Position numbers and translations under genes: made by a program | The notes under the pieces: model-generated | Database searches by the model: none | Told to the model about the DNA's origin: nothing | The model's input: only the letters and a program-made list of their open reading frames with translations | Part shown: positions 8,286 through 16,604 of the stretch, in pieces | Layout of the letters: each line of letters starts with the position of its first letter | Numbering within the stretch: the stretch's first letter is position 1 | NCBI GenBank assembly: GCA_030430455.1 | Contig: JAUIJB010000005.1 | Location: 32,042 to 96,041, forward strand | From: Verrucomicrobiia bacterium | GTDB taxonomy: Bacteria > Verrucomicrobiota > Verrucomicrobiia > Verrucomicrobiales > Akkermansiaceae | DNA: 64,000 nt | Reading direction: 5' to 3'

Positions 8286-8885
8286 ATGTCCCCAAGCGCC
8301 GCCATTTTCCTCGCTTCCTGCGGTCTCCTCGCCCTCTCCAGCCCGCCGGCCCGTGCCGCCGACCCGCGCCATCCGGCCGATGCCTGGGAGCTCACGCTCG
8401 AGTCCGGCTACAGCTGGAACGTCGGCTCGAACACGCCGATCGACTACGAGATCGTGCCGACCCAGCTGACCCTGCGGATGCCCGCCAACCTGGTCTGGTG
8501 GGAGGACGAGCACGGCGCCCGGCTCGTCGTCCGGCCGCGCTTCTCGCTGATGATGGAAACCATCACGGTGGGCCCCGAGTCCTACTACCTCGGGGTCTCC
8601 GCCTCGCCCTCGATCGAGTACTGGTTCCCCGACGCGCGCACCTCCGCCTTCTTCTGCATCGGCGGCGGGATCGGCCTGACCGACTCGGCCGGCATCCCCG
8701 GCGGCCAGGGCCAGGACTTCACCCTCAACTGGTTCGCCAACCTCGGCCTGCGCCGCGAGCTCGCCGACAACCTCAGCTTACTGGGTGGGGCGTACTTCGT
8801 CCACCACTCGAACGGCGGCCAGACCAAGCCGAATCCCGGCATCGACGCGCTCGGCTTCACCGTCGGTCTGGGCTGGAGCTTCTGA
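8286..8885 (+). CDS. PagL-like lipid A 3-O-deacylase (acyloxyacyl hydrolase)
   Basis: 199 residues with a signal peptide ending ...SPPARAA and an outer-membrane beta-barrel profile of alternating aromatic strands ending in Phe (LGWSF). Near the C-terminus is the PagL active-site block YFVHHSNGGQTKPNPGID: His173 and Ser175 occupy the His-x-Ser pair. The residue 12 after the Ser, Glu in the Pseudomonas enzyme, is Asp187 here. PagL removes the 3-O acyl chain of lipid A in the outer membrane, which implies this organism makes lipid A-type LPS. Upstream DNA (8211-8280) is unusually AT-rich (AAAAAAATTTTCTCC, TTTAAATCAA) and probably holds the promoter. Confidence 0.85.
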   Translation: MSPSAAIFLASCGLLALSSPPARAADPRHPADAWELTLESGYSWNVGSNTPIDYEIVPTQLTLRMPANLVWWEDEHGARLVVRPRFSLMMETITVGPESYYLGVSASPSIEYWFPDARTSAFFCIGGGIGLTDSAGIPGGQGQDFTLNWFANLGLRRELADNLSLLGGAYFVHHSNGGQTKPNPGIDALGFTVGLGWSF

Positions 8886-8925
8886 CCGGTGGCGGGCCTC
8901 CCGAGCCGCCGCCACCCCCGGCACC

Positions 8926-9300
8926 ATGGAGAAGTTCGAGGTCATCTGCGGGGGCATCGCCTCGGTGATCCTCCTGCTCGCGGTGCTGCGCTATCGCCAG
9001 CACCCGCTCCCGGCCACGGTTCGCATCGGCGCCTTCGTGCTCTGCGCCGGCCAGCTGTTTTCCCTCGCAGCAACCTGGGTCGGCCTGGAACGCATCAACC
9101 AGCTCGTCGAGGGCCGCCTGTTTCCCGACGACGAGTTCAACTGGTACCTCGTCAACGGAGTGGAAGTCTCCCACGAGTTCATCTTCTTCCGCTCCCTCTT
9201 CAACATCCTGTCGCAGCTGGCTCTGGCAATCCTCGCCCTCGGACTGCTGCGCTTCATCCACGGCCTGGTTCGCCGGCAACCCGACGCCGTCGCGCCATGA
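8926..9300 (+). CDS. Hypothetical three-TM membrane protein
   Basis: 124 residues, MEKFEVICGGIASVILLLAV start. Hydrophobic helices lie at about 6-23, 34-50 and 93-112, with a short loop containing INQLVEGRLFPDDEFNWY. Not recognised. The stop codon overlaps the next start (ATGA), so it forms a pair with the following gene, which has a similar size and helix layout; the two may be diverged duplicates or subunits of one complex. They follow the lipid A deacylase by 40 bases and could share its transcript. Confidence 0.65.
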   Translation: MEKFEVICGGIASVILLLAVLRYRQHPLPATVRIGAFVLCAGQLFSLAATWVGLERINQLVEGRLFPDDEFNWYLVNGVEVSHEFIFFRSLFNILSQLALAILALGLLRFIHGLVRRQPDAVAP

Positions 9301-9707
9301 GTGCGGCCTGGCTCGAGTTCCTCAACCACGTCGAGATGCTCGCGGGCTTCCTCGCCGCCGTCGCGCTGTTCCTTGTCTTCGCCCGACTCCAGCTGCTGGC
9401 GCCGACGCCGGCGACGCGCCTCGGCCTGGTCGCCAGCGGGCTCGACCTGCTCGTCTGGCTCGTCTTCGGGACCCTCTGGCTGGCCGGCTTCGTCCCGGTC
9501 GAGCCCCTGCCCGGCTGGGTCGCGCGGGTCTGGGACACGACCTACTTCGTCCCGACGCTCTGGGCCGCCAGCATCTTCGCCTCGACCACCAGCCTGCTCG
9601 CCCTCGGCCTCACCCTGCACCGCGGGATCCGCCCGCCGGGCCCAGACGCAGCGACGGTTCCAGGCAAGCCCCAAGGGGACGAGGGGATGCACGATGGGCG
9701 GTCGTGA
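9297..9707 (+). CDS. Hypothetical membrane protein with repeat-derived C-terminus
   Basis: 136 residues; ATG overlaps the previous stop (ATGA at 9297-9300). Hydrophobic helices at about 12-32, 43-65 and 84-105, similar in layout to the preceding protein. Family unknown. From about residue 110 the hydrophobic pattern stops and the tail (PPGPDAATVPGKPQGDEG...) is encoded by the start of a palindromic repeat cluster, including AAGCCCCAAGGGGACGAGG near 9665. The natural C-terminus has probably been replaced or extended by repeat insertion. Function is not inferable. Confidence 0.65.
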   Translation: MSAAWLEFLNHVEMLAGFLAAVALFLVFARLQLLAPTPATRLGLVASGLDLLVWLVFGTLWLAGFVPVEPLPGWVARVWDTTYFVPTLWAASIFASTTSLLALGLTLHRGIRPPGPDAATVPGKPQGDEGMHDGRS

Positions 9708-10060
9708 AGGGACGCCTGGAGTGCCCAGGTAACCCGGGGGTGCGCCATGGATGCGCCAGGAAGAGTCCCGAAGGGACGCAGGATCGCAGCCCCGGGTTCA
9801 CCCCGGGGCCCCGGATCTCGATTCGATCGAAAGCCCCGCGAGGGGCGCAGGAGAGGTTCGGATGATCCCTTCGCCCGCTCGACCAGGAGGCTTCTGCGGC
9901 CCGACAGATCCTTCCCCGGGACGACAGCAGGGTGGAGACGGGACCGCGAGTGACAGGCGCCGTTCGCCTGCGCCCCTCGCGGGGCTTCAATCCCTTCACC
10001 GTCCGGTTCCACGGGGTGAACCCCGTGGCTATGATCCGACGCCCCTTTCGGGGCTGCCAT
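9665..10060. repeat. Mirrored cluster of three palindromic units (REP/BIME-like)
   Basis: Three hairpin units occur in order on the left: TCCCGAAGGGACGCAGG (about 9765), AGCCCCGGGTTCACCCCGGG (about 9788) and AAGCCCCGCGAGGGGCGCAG (about 9830). The same three reappear in reverse order and orientation on the right: CTGCGCCCCTCGCGGGGCTT (about 9968), CCACGGGGTGAACCCCGTGG (10009-10028) and GACGCCCCTTTCGGGGCTGC (about 10039). The spacer of about 100 bases shows no gene. This is the organisation of bacterial REP/BIME arrays, generally attributed to RAYT transposases; no RAYT gene is in this window. Confidence 0.75.
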
Positions 10061-10080
10061 GGGCGCACCCGACTGCCAAC

Positions 10081-10136
10081 CCACTCACCCACTCACTAGC
10101 TCACTGGCTCACTGCCTCACTAGCCCGCTACCTCAC
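10081..10136. repeat. Short tandem repeat of CTCACTNG units
   Basis: About six degenerate tandem units of eight to nine bases (CTCACTAG, CTCACTGG, CTCACTGC, CTCACTAG) just before the 3' end of the GH43 gene. Non-coding microsatellite-like tract, a candidate for length variation between strains. Confidence 0.6.
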
Positions 10137-10171
10137 CCAACCCTTCCGCCGATGCCTCGGGCGACGGCGGA

Positions 10172-11137
10172 TCACTCCTCCACCATCGGCCAGCCGTCCT
10201 TCCATTTCATCGGCAGCATGCGCATGCGCGGCGCGCCGTTGGACTCGCGATCGTAGAAATGGTGGACCAGCCAGCGCTTGCCGGACCGCTCGTAGATCGA
10301 GGCATGGCCGGGACCGACGAAGCGGCCATCGCTCTTCAGGATCAGGCTGCCGCCGCCGTCGACCATCGGGGTGCCCTCCACGTCCTTGTAGGGTCCGGTG
10401 ATCTTCTTGCTCCGGCCGACACGGATCTCGTAGGTGCTGTTCACCCCCCGGCAACACTTCCCCCAGTTGACGAAGAGGTAGTACCAGTCGCCTTCCTTGC
10501 AGATGAAGGGCGCCTCGATCTCGGGATTGTCGGCGAGGCGGATCGGCTTCGCCTTCTTGTCCTTCAGCAGGCCGGTCTTCGGATCGAGTTCCACCAGCAT
10601 GATCCCGTCCCAGAACGAGCCGAAGCTCATCCACAACTTCTTTCCGTCGAGCACCAGCGCCGGGTCGATCGCGTTGAACTTGTCACTCCGCTTCGAGGCG
10701 ATCACCATTCCCTCGTCCTTCCACTCGTAGTCCTTCGAGTCGGGATCGAGCGTCTTGTTGCTGGCCAGCCCGATCGCCGAGGTGTTCTTGCCGAAGCTGG
10801 AGACCGAGTAGTAGACCAGCCAGCGGTCGTCGATCTGGATCACGTCCGGCGCCCACAGGTGGCCGCGGTTCTCCGGCACCGCCTTCTTGTGCCACTCCGG
10901 ATACTGCCCGCGGCGGAAGATCGAGCCCGCCCGCTGCCACTCGCCGCGGCGCCCCTCGCGGCGGAGCATCCCGACCCCGCGGCCGGTGAAAAAGAAAGTG
11001 TCGGCGCGCTTCTCGGTCACCACGGTCGAGGGGTCGTGGGTGCCGAAGGGCCCCGGCTCGCCGTCCTCCCAGGCCTCCACGACAAGGGTCAGGGCCAGCG
11101 CCGACGAGGCCGAAGTGAACACGGTGGGGATCTTCAT
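10172..11137 (-). CDS. Secreted GH43 glycosidase (arabinanase/xylosidase type)
   Basis: 321 residues from MKIPTVFTSASSALALTLVV, a signal peptide. The five-bladed propeller signature of GH43 is intact: Asp35 in THDPSTVV (general base), Asp158 in FNAIDPALVLDG (pKa modulator) and Glu208 in EIEAPFICKEGDWYYLFVNW (general acid). LWAPDVIQID and VGPGHASIYER are further family blocks. The short length and the HDPS/NAIDPAL pattern resemble endo-arabinanases; xylosidase or arabinofuranosidase activity is possible. It is divergent from lysS with 112 bases between starts. The frame is open 223 codons further upstream, but that stretch overlaps lysS on the other strand and lacks domain content. Confidence 0.9.
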   Translation of the reverse strand: MKIPTVFTSASSALALTLVVEAWEDGEPGPFGTHDPSTVVTEKRADTFFFTGRGVGMLRREGRRGEWQRAGSIFRRGQYPEWHKKAVPENRGHLWAPDVIQIDDRWLVYYSVSSFGKNTSAIGLASNKTLDPDSKDYEWKDEGMVIASKRSDKFNAIDPALVLDGKKLWMSFGSFWDGIMLVELDPKTGLLKDKKAKPIRLADNPEIEAPFICKEGDWYYLFVNWGKCCRGVNSTYEIRVGRSKKITGPYKDVEGTPMVDGGGSLILKSDGRFVGPGHASIYERSGKRWLVHHFYDRESNGAPRMRMLPMKWKDGWPMVEE

Positions 11138-11249
11138 GGACCATAGAACGCTCGAGCCGACGAAATGTTTCGCCAGATCGGTCCCGAATCGCGCCCGGAC
11201 GGGGCTTTTTCTCTGGTCTCTGGAATCTGGATTCTGGTCTCTTCCCCGC

Positions 11250-12731
11250 ATGCCCGACGCCGCCCAGGAGCCGCCCAGCCAGTCCACGGAAGCCGAACTG
11301 ATCGCCGTCCGCCGCGACAAGCTCGCCAGGCTCCGGGAACTCGGCGTGGACCCCTTCGGCCAGTCCTTCGAGACCACCCACACGCCCGCCGGGCTGCGGG
11401 AGAGCTTCGAGGAGGGCCTGCAGGTCAGGGTCGCCGGCCGCATCACCGGCCTGCGCGACATGGGCCGCTCGGCCTTCTTCCACATCGCCGACGTGCTCGG
11501 CGCGATCCAGGGCTTCATCGCCGTGAAGAAGCTCCCCGAGGACCAGCTCGAGGTCTTCCGCTGCCTCGACCGCGGCGACTGGATCGGCATCGAGGGCGAG
11601 ACCTTCATCACCCGCACCGGCGAGCCGACCGTGAAGGTCGAGAAGTTCACCGTGCTCAGCAAGTCGCTGCGGCCGATGCCCGACAAGTGGCACGGCGTGG
11701 CCGACCGCGAGCTGAAGTACCGCAAGCGCCACCTCGACCTGATGTCCAACGAGGCCAGCGCCGCCATCTTCGTCACCCGCTCGCGGATGGTCGCCGAAAT
11801 GCGCAACTTCTTCCACGAGCACGGCTACCTGGAGGTCGAGACGCCGATGCTGCAGAGCGTCGCCGGGGGCGCCGCGGCTCGCCCCTTCGAGACCCACCAC
11901 AACGCGCTGGGCATGCCGCTGACCCTGCGCATCGCGCCCGAGCTGTTCCTCAAGCGGCTGCTGGTCGGCGGCTTCACCAAGGTCTTCGAGCTCAACCGCA
12001 ACTTCCGCAACGAGGGCATCTCGCGCCGCCACAACCCGGAGTTCACGATGCTCGAGGCCTACCAGGCCTTCGCCGACTTCGAGATCATGGCCGAGCTGGT
12101 CGAGAGCCTCGTCTGCCACCTCGCCGAGACCTTCTGCGGCGGCCTCCGGATCGAGCACAAGGACGAGGAGGGCGAGGTCGTCCGCACCATCAACCTCGAG
12201 CGTCCGTGGAAACGCGCCAACTACCACGACCTGGTCAAGGGCGCGGCCGGCGACGACTTCTTCGACATCACCCCCGAGCAGCGCCGCGCCAGGTGCGACG
12301 AGCTCGGCGTGCAGATCTCGGAGGAAATGGAGGACTACGAGGTCATCCAGCAGGTCTTCGAGAAGAAGGTCGAGGAGCACCGCTTCGACCCCTGCTTCGT
12401 CACCCGGGTGCCCAGCGAGCTGATCCCGCTGGCCAAGGTGACCCCCGGCGGCAAGACGGTGGAGGTCTACGAGCTGATCATCAACGGCCAGGAGATCTCG
12501 CCGGGCTACAGCGAGCTCAACGACCCCGACGTCCAGCGCGAGCGCCTCGAGCACCAGGCCGGCGGCGAGGAGGAGCAGCTGGTCGACTACGATTTCATCG
12601 AGACCCTCGAGCACGGCATGCCCCCGGCCGGCGGCATCGGCATCGGCATCGACCGCCTGATCATGATGCTCACCGGCGCCCCGACCATCCGCGACGTGGT
12701 GCTGTTCCCGCTGCTGAAGAAGAAGGAATAG
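11250..12731 (+). CDS. lysS: Lysine--tRNA ligase (class II)
   Basis: 493 residues, usual length for bacterial class II LysRS. An OB-fold anticodon-binding domain occupies about 58-150 ([20 protein letters not shown]). Class II motif 1 is [20 protein letters not shown] (180-199), motif 2 is [20 protein letters not shown] (246-265), and motif 3 is [20 protein letters not shown] near the C-terminus. It charges tRNA-Lys with lysine in the cytoplasm. The ATG at 11250 was chosen because residues upstream in the same frame overlap the divergent GH43 gene. The leader holds a degenerate direct repeat of TCTGG units (11209-11241). The C-terminus is Lys-rich (LLKKKE). Confidence 0.97.
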   Translation: MPDAAQEPPSQSTEAELIAVRRDKLARLRELGVDPFGQSFETTHTPAGLRESFEEGLQVRVAGRITGLRDMGRSAFFHIADVLGAIQGFIAVKKLPEDQLEVFRCLDRGDWIGIEGETFITRTGEPTVKVEKFTVLSKSLRPMPDKWHGVADRELKYRKRHLDLMSNEASAAIFVTRSRMVAEMRNFFHEHGYLEVETPMLQSVAGGAAARPFETHHNALGMPLTLRIAPELFLKRLLVGGFTKVFELNRNFRNEGISRRHNPEFTMLEAYQAFADFEIMAELVESLVCHLAETFCGGLRIEHKDEEGEVVRTINLERPWKRANYHDLVKGAAGDDFFDITPEQRRARCDELGVQISEEMEDYEVIQQVFEKKVEEHRFDPCFVTRVPSELIPLAKVTPGGKTVEVYELIINGQEISPGYSELNDPDVQRERLEHQAGGEEEQLVDYDFIETLEHGMPPAGGIGIGIDRLIMMLTGAPTIRDVVLFPLLKKKE

Positions 12732-12795
12732 GGAGGGCGGACCATCCTGTCCGCCAAACGAAGCCGCCAACCTGGTCGGGGGGACAGGACCCTCC
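12732..12795. terminator. Two-part inverted repeat between convergent genes
   Basis: GGAGGG (12732-12737) pairs with CCCTCC (12790-12795), and CCTGTCC (12746-12752) with GGACAGG (12782-12788). The structure fills the space between the lysS and CvfB-like stop codons, which converge here. No T-tract on either strand. It may act as a bidirectional transcript end or be another dispersed hairpin repeat. Confidence 0.4.
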
Positions 12796-13632
12796 TCATC
12801 CGACCCGCCGGATCCCGTCGCGGCCGATGGTGATCCGGCGCTTGCGAAACAGCGCACCGGTGGCCTGCTTGAAGGCCTTCTTGCTGACGCCGAGCTCGGC
12901 GCGGATGACATCGGCCGGGCTGTGGTCGCCGAGCTCCCAGAATCCGCCGCGGCGCTCGAGTTCCTCCTCGATCCGCGCCTCGAGCTGGTCGATCCGCGCC
13001 CGCCCGGGGGGCTCGAGCGAAAGGTCGATCTTGCCGTCGGGCCGCACCGTCCGGACGTAGCCGCGCGTGCGATCGCCGATGCGCAGGTCGCGGAAGGTCT
13101 CGCTGGCGAAGACCAGGCCGCCATGGCGGCCCTCGATGATCGCCTTGTAGCCGAGATCGGTGCGGGCGTAAATCAGCAGCTCGACTTCCTGCCCCTTGGC
13201 GTAGTCCGGCTCCTCGCGGCTGAAGTGGCGCGACAGCCGGCGGCTGGCGACGATGCGGATGCTCTCGGGGTCGACATGGACGTGCACCACGTACGAGCGG
13301 CCGACCTCGCAACGCTGGCGCTGCTCACCGAAGGGCAGCAACAGGTCCTTCGGCAGGCCCCAGTCGAGGAAGCAGCCGACCCGGGTCGAGTCGACCACCT
13401 TGAGCACGCCGAACTCGCCGGGCATCACCTTCGGCCGCCGGGTCGTCGCGATCGGGCGATCGTCCGAGTCGGTGTAGAGGAACACCTCGATGGTCCCGCC
13501 GATCTCCCAGGCCGCCGGCATCTCGCGCCGCGGCAGCAGCACCTCGCCCTCCTCGCCGGCGGAGTCCAGGATCAGGCCCGGCGGCTTTTCCCGCAGGACC
13601 TTCAGTGCCGCCCAATCTCCCAACTCCGCCAT
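12796..13632 (-). CDS. CvfB-like S1 RNA-binding protein
   Basis: 278 residues starting [20 protein letters not shown]. Tandem S1/OB-type beta domains fill the N-terminal two thirds ([20 protein letters not shown] at about 70-90 is a clear S1 core; a later one is [20 protein letters not shown]), followed by a winged-helix C-terminus ([20 protein letters not shown], then [17 protein letters not shown]). This order matches the CvfB/YitL family, RNA-binding proteins affecting expression of virulence or surface genes in Gram-positives; the role here is unknown. It is convergent with lysS and its start lies next to repeat-rich DNA. The frame is open 56 codons upstream, but the sequence there is repeat-derived. 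Confidence 0.9.
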   Translation of the reverse strand: MAELGDWAALKVLREKPPGLILDSAGEEGEVLLPRREMPAAWEIGGTIEVFLYTDSDDRPIATTRRPKVMPGEFGVLKVVDSTRVGCFLDWGLPKDLLLPFGEQRQRCEVGRSYVVHVHVDPESIRIVASRRLSRHFSREEPDYAKGQEVELLIYARTDLGYKAIIEGRHGGLVFASETFRDLRIGDRTRGYVRTVRPDGKIDLSLEPPGRARIDQLEARIEEELERRGGFWELGDHSPADVIRAELGVSKKAFKQATGALFRKRRITIGRDGIRRVG

Positions 13633-13710
13633 GCGCGAGGGTAGATCGCCGGCGCAGCGGGTGTCGCGGGTAAAGTGGCGCGGCGTCGAAAGAGGGCGCG
13701 CTGGGGAGTG

Positions 13711-14125
13711 GAGTGATGCCGCCGGTTGGCGGTGCGGACCGGCTGGAAAGCGCCGGCCTGGCAACCAAGCGACTGGGGAGTGGTGGCGGAGTGCAGGCAA
13801 TAGGTCCCATAAGTCCTATAGGACCTATCGGAGCATCTCATGCGCTCCTCAGTGTCGGCCCTGGCGCTGCGAAGATGGGCGGGGCGGGAGTTCACCTTCC
13901 GGAGCGGTCCCAAGTGCAAGGGTGAGGCGCAGCCTCACGCCATATAGGTCCTATAGGTCCTATAGGTCTTATGCCCTGCACTTCGCCACCTCACCCAGCC
14001 GCTTGGTTGCCCAACCAGCACTTTCCAGCCGGTCCGCACCGCCAACCGGCCCCACGACCCCTCCACTCCCCAGCCGCTCATCGCCCAACCGGCACTTTCC
14101 GGCCGGTCCGCACCGCCACCACGCC
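13711..14125. repeat. Inverted-arm dispersed element, copy 1
   Basis: A composite repeat of about 415 bases. The left arm (about 13722-13800) reads GGTTGGCGGTGCGGACCGGC then TGGAAAGCGCCGGCCTGGCA. The right arm holds two reverse-complement units (about 13985-14055 and 14060-14120). Inside the arms lie oligomer runs CCTATAGGTCCTATAGG (about 13820 and 13945-13970), and between them a core of about 100 bases, which appears reverse-complemented in a second copy at 39888-40285. Small open frames across it encode Tyr-Arg-Ser/Thr repeats and are probably artefacts of the oligomer runs. It sits between the CvfB-like gene and a secreted propeller gene. Not a known insertion sequence. Confidence 0.8.
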
Positions 14126-14278
14126 TCACGGCGCCTCCCCCCCTCCCAGCCGCCACGCCCACGGGCAGCTTGTCATCCGCTGCGGCGCGGCTTGATCCGG
14201 TCCGGAACCCGTGTAGCAAGGAGGCGGGAAAGGCTGACACCGTCCCCACCCGGGACGATCCCCTCCCCGACCCACCCG

Positions 14279-15751
14279 ATGAAGGCAAACCCAGCCAGCC
14301 AAGGCCGGCCGACCCCTCCTGGTTCCCCCCACCGGGCGGGCGCGCTCGCCGCCATCGCCGCCATCGCCGCGATGGCGGCGTCCCCCGCCGCGGCCGACAC
14401 CGACCTGCTTCCCGAGGGCTACAGCCTTGCGCTTGCCCGATCCGGCAGCGACGTCGCCAACATCACCCAGATGGCGTTCCGCCCGGGCGACCTCGGCCAC
14501 GTGTTTGCGGCACGGGCCCTCGGCAACAACGCGCGGGTGAGCCGCTACGACTACGACCCGCTGACCGGCCTGCTGTCCAACGAGGTCGCGGTGGTGGCGA
14601 ATCCCGACAACCGGCAGATCGTCGGAATCGCCTTTCACGGCGACGACCTCTACGTGACCTTCGACTATGGCGGCAGCCGTACCTCGCGCCCGGGGGACGG
14701 GCGGATCGCGAGGTTCCGCGACATCGACGGCGACGGCTTCCACGAGCTCCGCCACGACATCGTCCACGGGATCAACAAGGGAAGCCATGGCCTCGGCCAC
14801 CTCCAGGTCCGCGGGGACAGCCTCTTCGCCGGGATCGGCGCGGTGGGCCGCAAGGGCGACCCGGCCGAGGAGAACCTCTACAGCTGCACGGTCGCCTTCA
14901 TCGGGGACCTGACCCAGGTGAGCACGGTGGCCGGCGAGATCGGGGGCGACTTCAAGGGGCCGCTCAACCACCTCGCCGGGGAGGACGACTGGCTCGACCC
15001 CGACGGGCCGACCCACCTGCTGCGCTACTTCGCGAGCGGCTTCCGCAACCCCTTCGGAATCGCCTTCGACCCGGATGGCGACCTGTGGGTGACGGTCAAC
15101 GGCAACAGCGACGAGGGGTTCCTCTCCGACGACTTCATCTACCGCAAGGTCGGCTACGGCGACATGGGCGAGTTCCCGCTCCAGTACCCCGGCCAGGAAC
15201 AGCCCTTCGCCCGCCACATCATGGGAACCCCCATCACCCACCTCGTGAACCTCGGGGTCTCGCCCTCACCGGGCGGCCTGGACTTCATCCTCGAGGGGCC
15301 GGATGCGGGCAAGGCGCTGGTCGGCCAGCTCGGCGCCACCAATGACAACCAGCTCGGCCGCGACCTGCTCCTCGTCGACCCCGAATCGGGGGCATGGGAG
15401 CGGATCTACCGGTTCGAACCGGACCCGCTGCCATCGGGCAGGGATTCCTACGCGATCTCCGACGTGGTCCGCGACCCCTTCGGTCGCTTCCTCGTCCCCG
15501 ACTTCGGCCACAGCCGGGTCTTGCGGCTCGAGACGCCTCTGCCGACGCCCCGGCTGAGGGGAGTCGTCTCCGGAGGCAAGGTTGGCCTGACCTGGCCACT
15601 GACCGGCATCGACTGGACGCTGGAGTCGTCGCCCAGCCTGGAGGAGGAATCGTGGGAGGAGGTCGAGGAACCCGTCGAGCTCAACGAATCGGGAGTTTCG
15701 GTCGAGGTCCCGCAGGCCGGGGCCTGGCAATTCTTCCGGCTGCGGAGATGA
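14279..15751 (+). CDS. Secreted beta-propeller (glucose/sorbosone dehydrogenase-like) protein
   Basis: 490 residues. The N-terminus has a signal peptide with an Ala/Ile run (ALAAIAAIAAMAASPAAA). Residues about 45-420 form a propeller of the soluble quinoprotein glucose dehydrogenase type: VVANPDNRQIVGIAFHGDDL, then YFASGFRNPFGIAFDPDGDL, VTVNGNSDEGF, and DVVRDPFGRFLVPDFGHSRV. The GFRNPFG block is typical of this fold. The C-terminal 65 residues (VGLTWPLTGIDWTLESSPSL ... FFRLRR) form the short beta domain common at the end of verrucomicrobial exported proteins. A sugar-oxidising role is possible but PQQ ligands cannot be confirmed. The ATG was chosen at the start of the signal peptide; upstream sequence is repeat. 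Confidence 0.8.
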   Translation: MKANPASQGRPTPPGSPHRAGALAAIAAIAAMAASPAAADTDLLPEGYSLALARSGSDVANITQMAFRPGDLGHVFAARALGNNARVSRYDYDPLTGLLSNEVAVVANPDNRQIVGIAFHGDDLYVTFDYGGSRTSRPGDGRIARFRDIDGDGFHELRHDIVHGINKGSHGLGHLQVRGDSLFAGIGAVGRKGDPAEENLYSCTVAFIGDLTQVSTVAGEIGGDFKGPLNHLAGEDDWLDPDGPTHLLRYFASGFRNPFGIAFDPDGDLWVTVNGNSDEGFLSDDFIYRKVGYGDMGEFPLQYPGQEQPFARHIMGTPITHLVNLGVSPSPGGLDFILEGPDAGKALVGQLGATNDNQLGRDLLLVDPESGAWERIYRFEPDPLPSGRDSYAISDVVRDPFGRFLVPDFGHSRVLRLETPLPTPRLRGVVSGGKVGLTWPLTGIDWTLESSPSLEEESWEEVEEPVELNESGVSVEVPQAGAWQFFRLRR

Positions 15752-15818
15752 CGCCCCGCAGTCGCTTCGGGTGCCGTCCCTTTCCCGATCGACCGGCGGA
15801 CTCACCGGGCACCCCGGA

Positions 15819-16430
15819 TCAGCACGCCGCGCGCGCCGGTCTCGTGCCGGGCCGCATCAGGTTGCGCACCGAGCGGTAGCGGCCGCCGCCGGCGAGGTAG
15901 CGATCGAGCGAGCCGCGGGTCACCTCGTCGAGCAGGCCGATCAGCGGTTGCTCGACCCGCGGGATCGCCTGCATGGCGGCGCGCACCGCGCGGTCCCAGC
16001 GACGGTAGAAGCTCCACGCGTCGCCCGGCCGGATCCGCCCACGGCAGCGTCGCCGGCCGCAGGCGCAGTCCATTTCCCACTCGAGGTTGAACAGGCCGTA
16101 CTCGTCGGTGATCTCCTCGCCCGCGGCGATGTCGCGCAAGGCGAGCTCGAAGCCCCACGCGGTGCTCATCGTGTTCGGCTCGCAGGAGTGGTTGACGAAC
16201 TTCGCCGAGTCCCAGCTGAGCACGCGGATGCCGCGGACATCGATGAAGGAGTACTTTTCCGCGAGCTCGCGGCTGGTCACGTCGAGTGCCCCGTAGTGTT
16301 CCGGGGTGATCTCGATGTCGAGCGGGTCCTGGACGAAGACCAGGGTTCCCATGGGGATGTCCCGGCTGGCGAAGACGCCGTAGCCGACTTCGGGGCTGAC
16401 GAGCCGGAGCTCGGTCGCGGGGTGGATCAT
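15819..16430 (-). CDS. SET domain protein (putative protein lysine methyltransferase)
   Basis: 203 residues from MIHPATELRLVSPEVG. All SET landmarks are present: GYGVFASRDIPMGTLVF (16-32), FVNHSCEPN at 78-86, and GEEITDEYG at 104-112, which form the SAM-binding pseudoknot. A post-SET cysteine cluster CACGRRRC (Cys122, Cys124, Cys129) follows, which in eukaryotic enzymes joins the NHSC cysteine in binding zinc. The C-terminal helical part (140-203) is not recognised. The substrate is unknown. Bacterial SET proteins are scattered and often thought to be acquired. The frame is open to 16553, but the conserved fold begins at the chosen ATG. Confidence 0.88.
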   Translation of the reverse strand: MIHPATELRLVSPEVGYGVFASRDIPMGTLVFVQDPLDIEITPEHYGALDVTSRELAEKYSFIDVRGIRVLSWDSAKFVNHSCEPNTMSTAWGFELALRDIAAGEEITDEYGLFNLEWEMDCACGRRRCRGRIRPGDAWSFYRRWDRAVRAAMQAIPRVEQPLIGLLDEVTRGSLDRYLAGGGRYRSVRNLMRPGTRPARAAC

Positions 16431-16604
16431 GGATGGCAGTCGAATGCCCGGCACGATTCCCGGCCCAACCAGGAGTTTCCACAACTCCCCTTCACGGCCG
16501 CCGGTAACCTCGCCGTCGAACGCTGCATCTAGCCCGTCCGCGCCGGCTGTCAAGCCGCCGCAGCGGCGGCCGCTTCCCCGGGTTCAGCTCCTCGGGCTCC
16601 ATGC

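Noticed and set aside
9665..10136. CRISPR array
   Set aside because: The repeats are hairpins of different types arranged as a mirror, without constant direct repeats, unique spacers or cas genes.
13711..14125. Insertion sequence
   Set aside because: No transposase frame is present in either copy, and the arms contain internal tandem units rather than simple terminal inverted repeats.
13602..14288. Small proteins rich in Tyr-Arg-Ser/Thr (SYRTYRSYRT-like) encoded on both strands
   Set aside because: They come from CCTATAGGTCC oligomer runs in the inverted-arm repeat, occur on both strands and lack start-site and codon-bias support.
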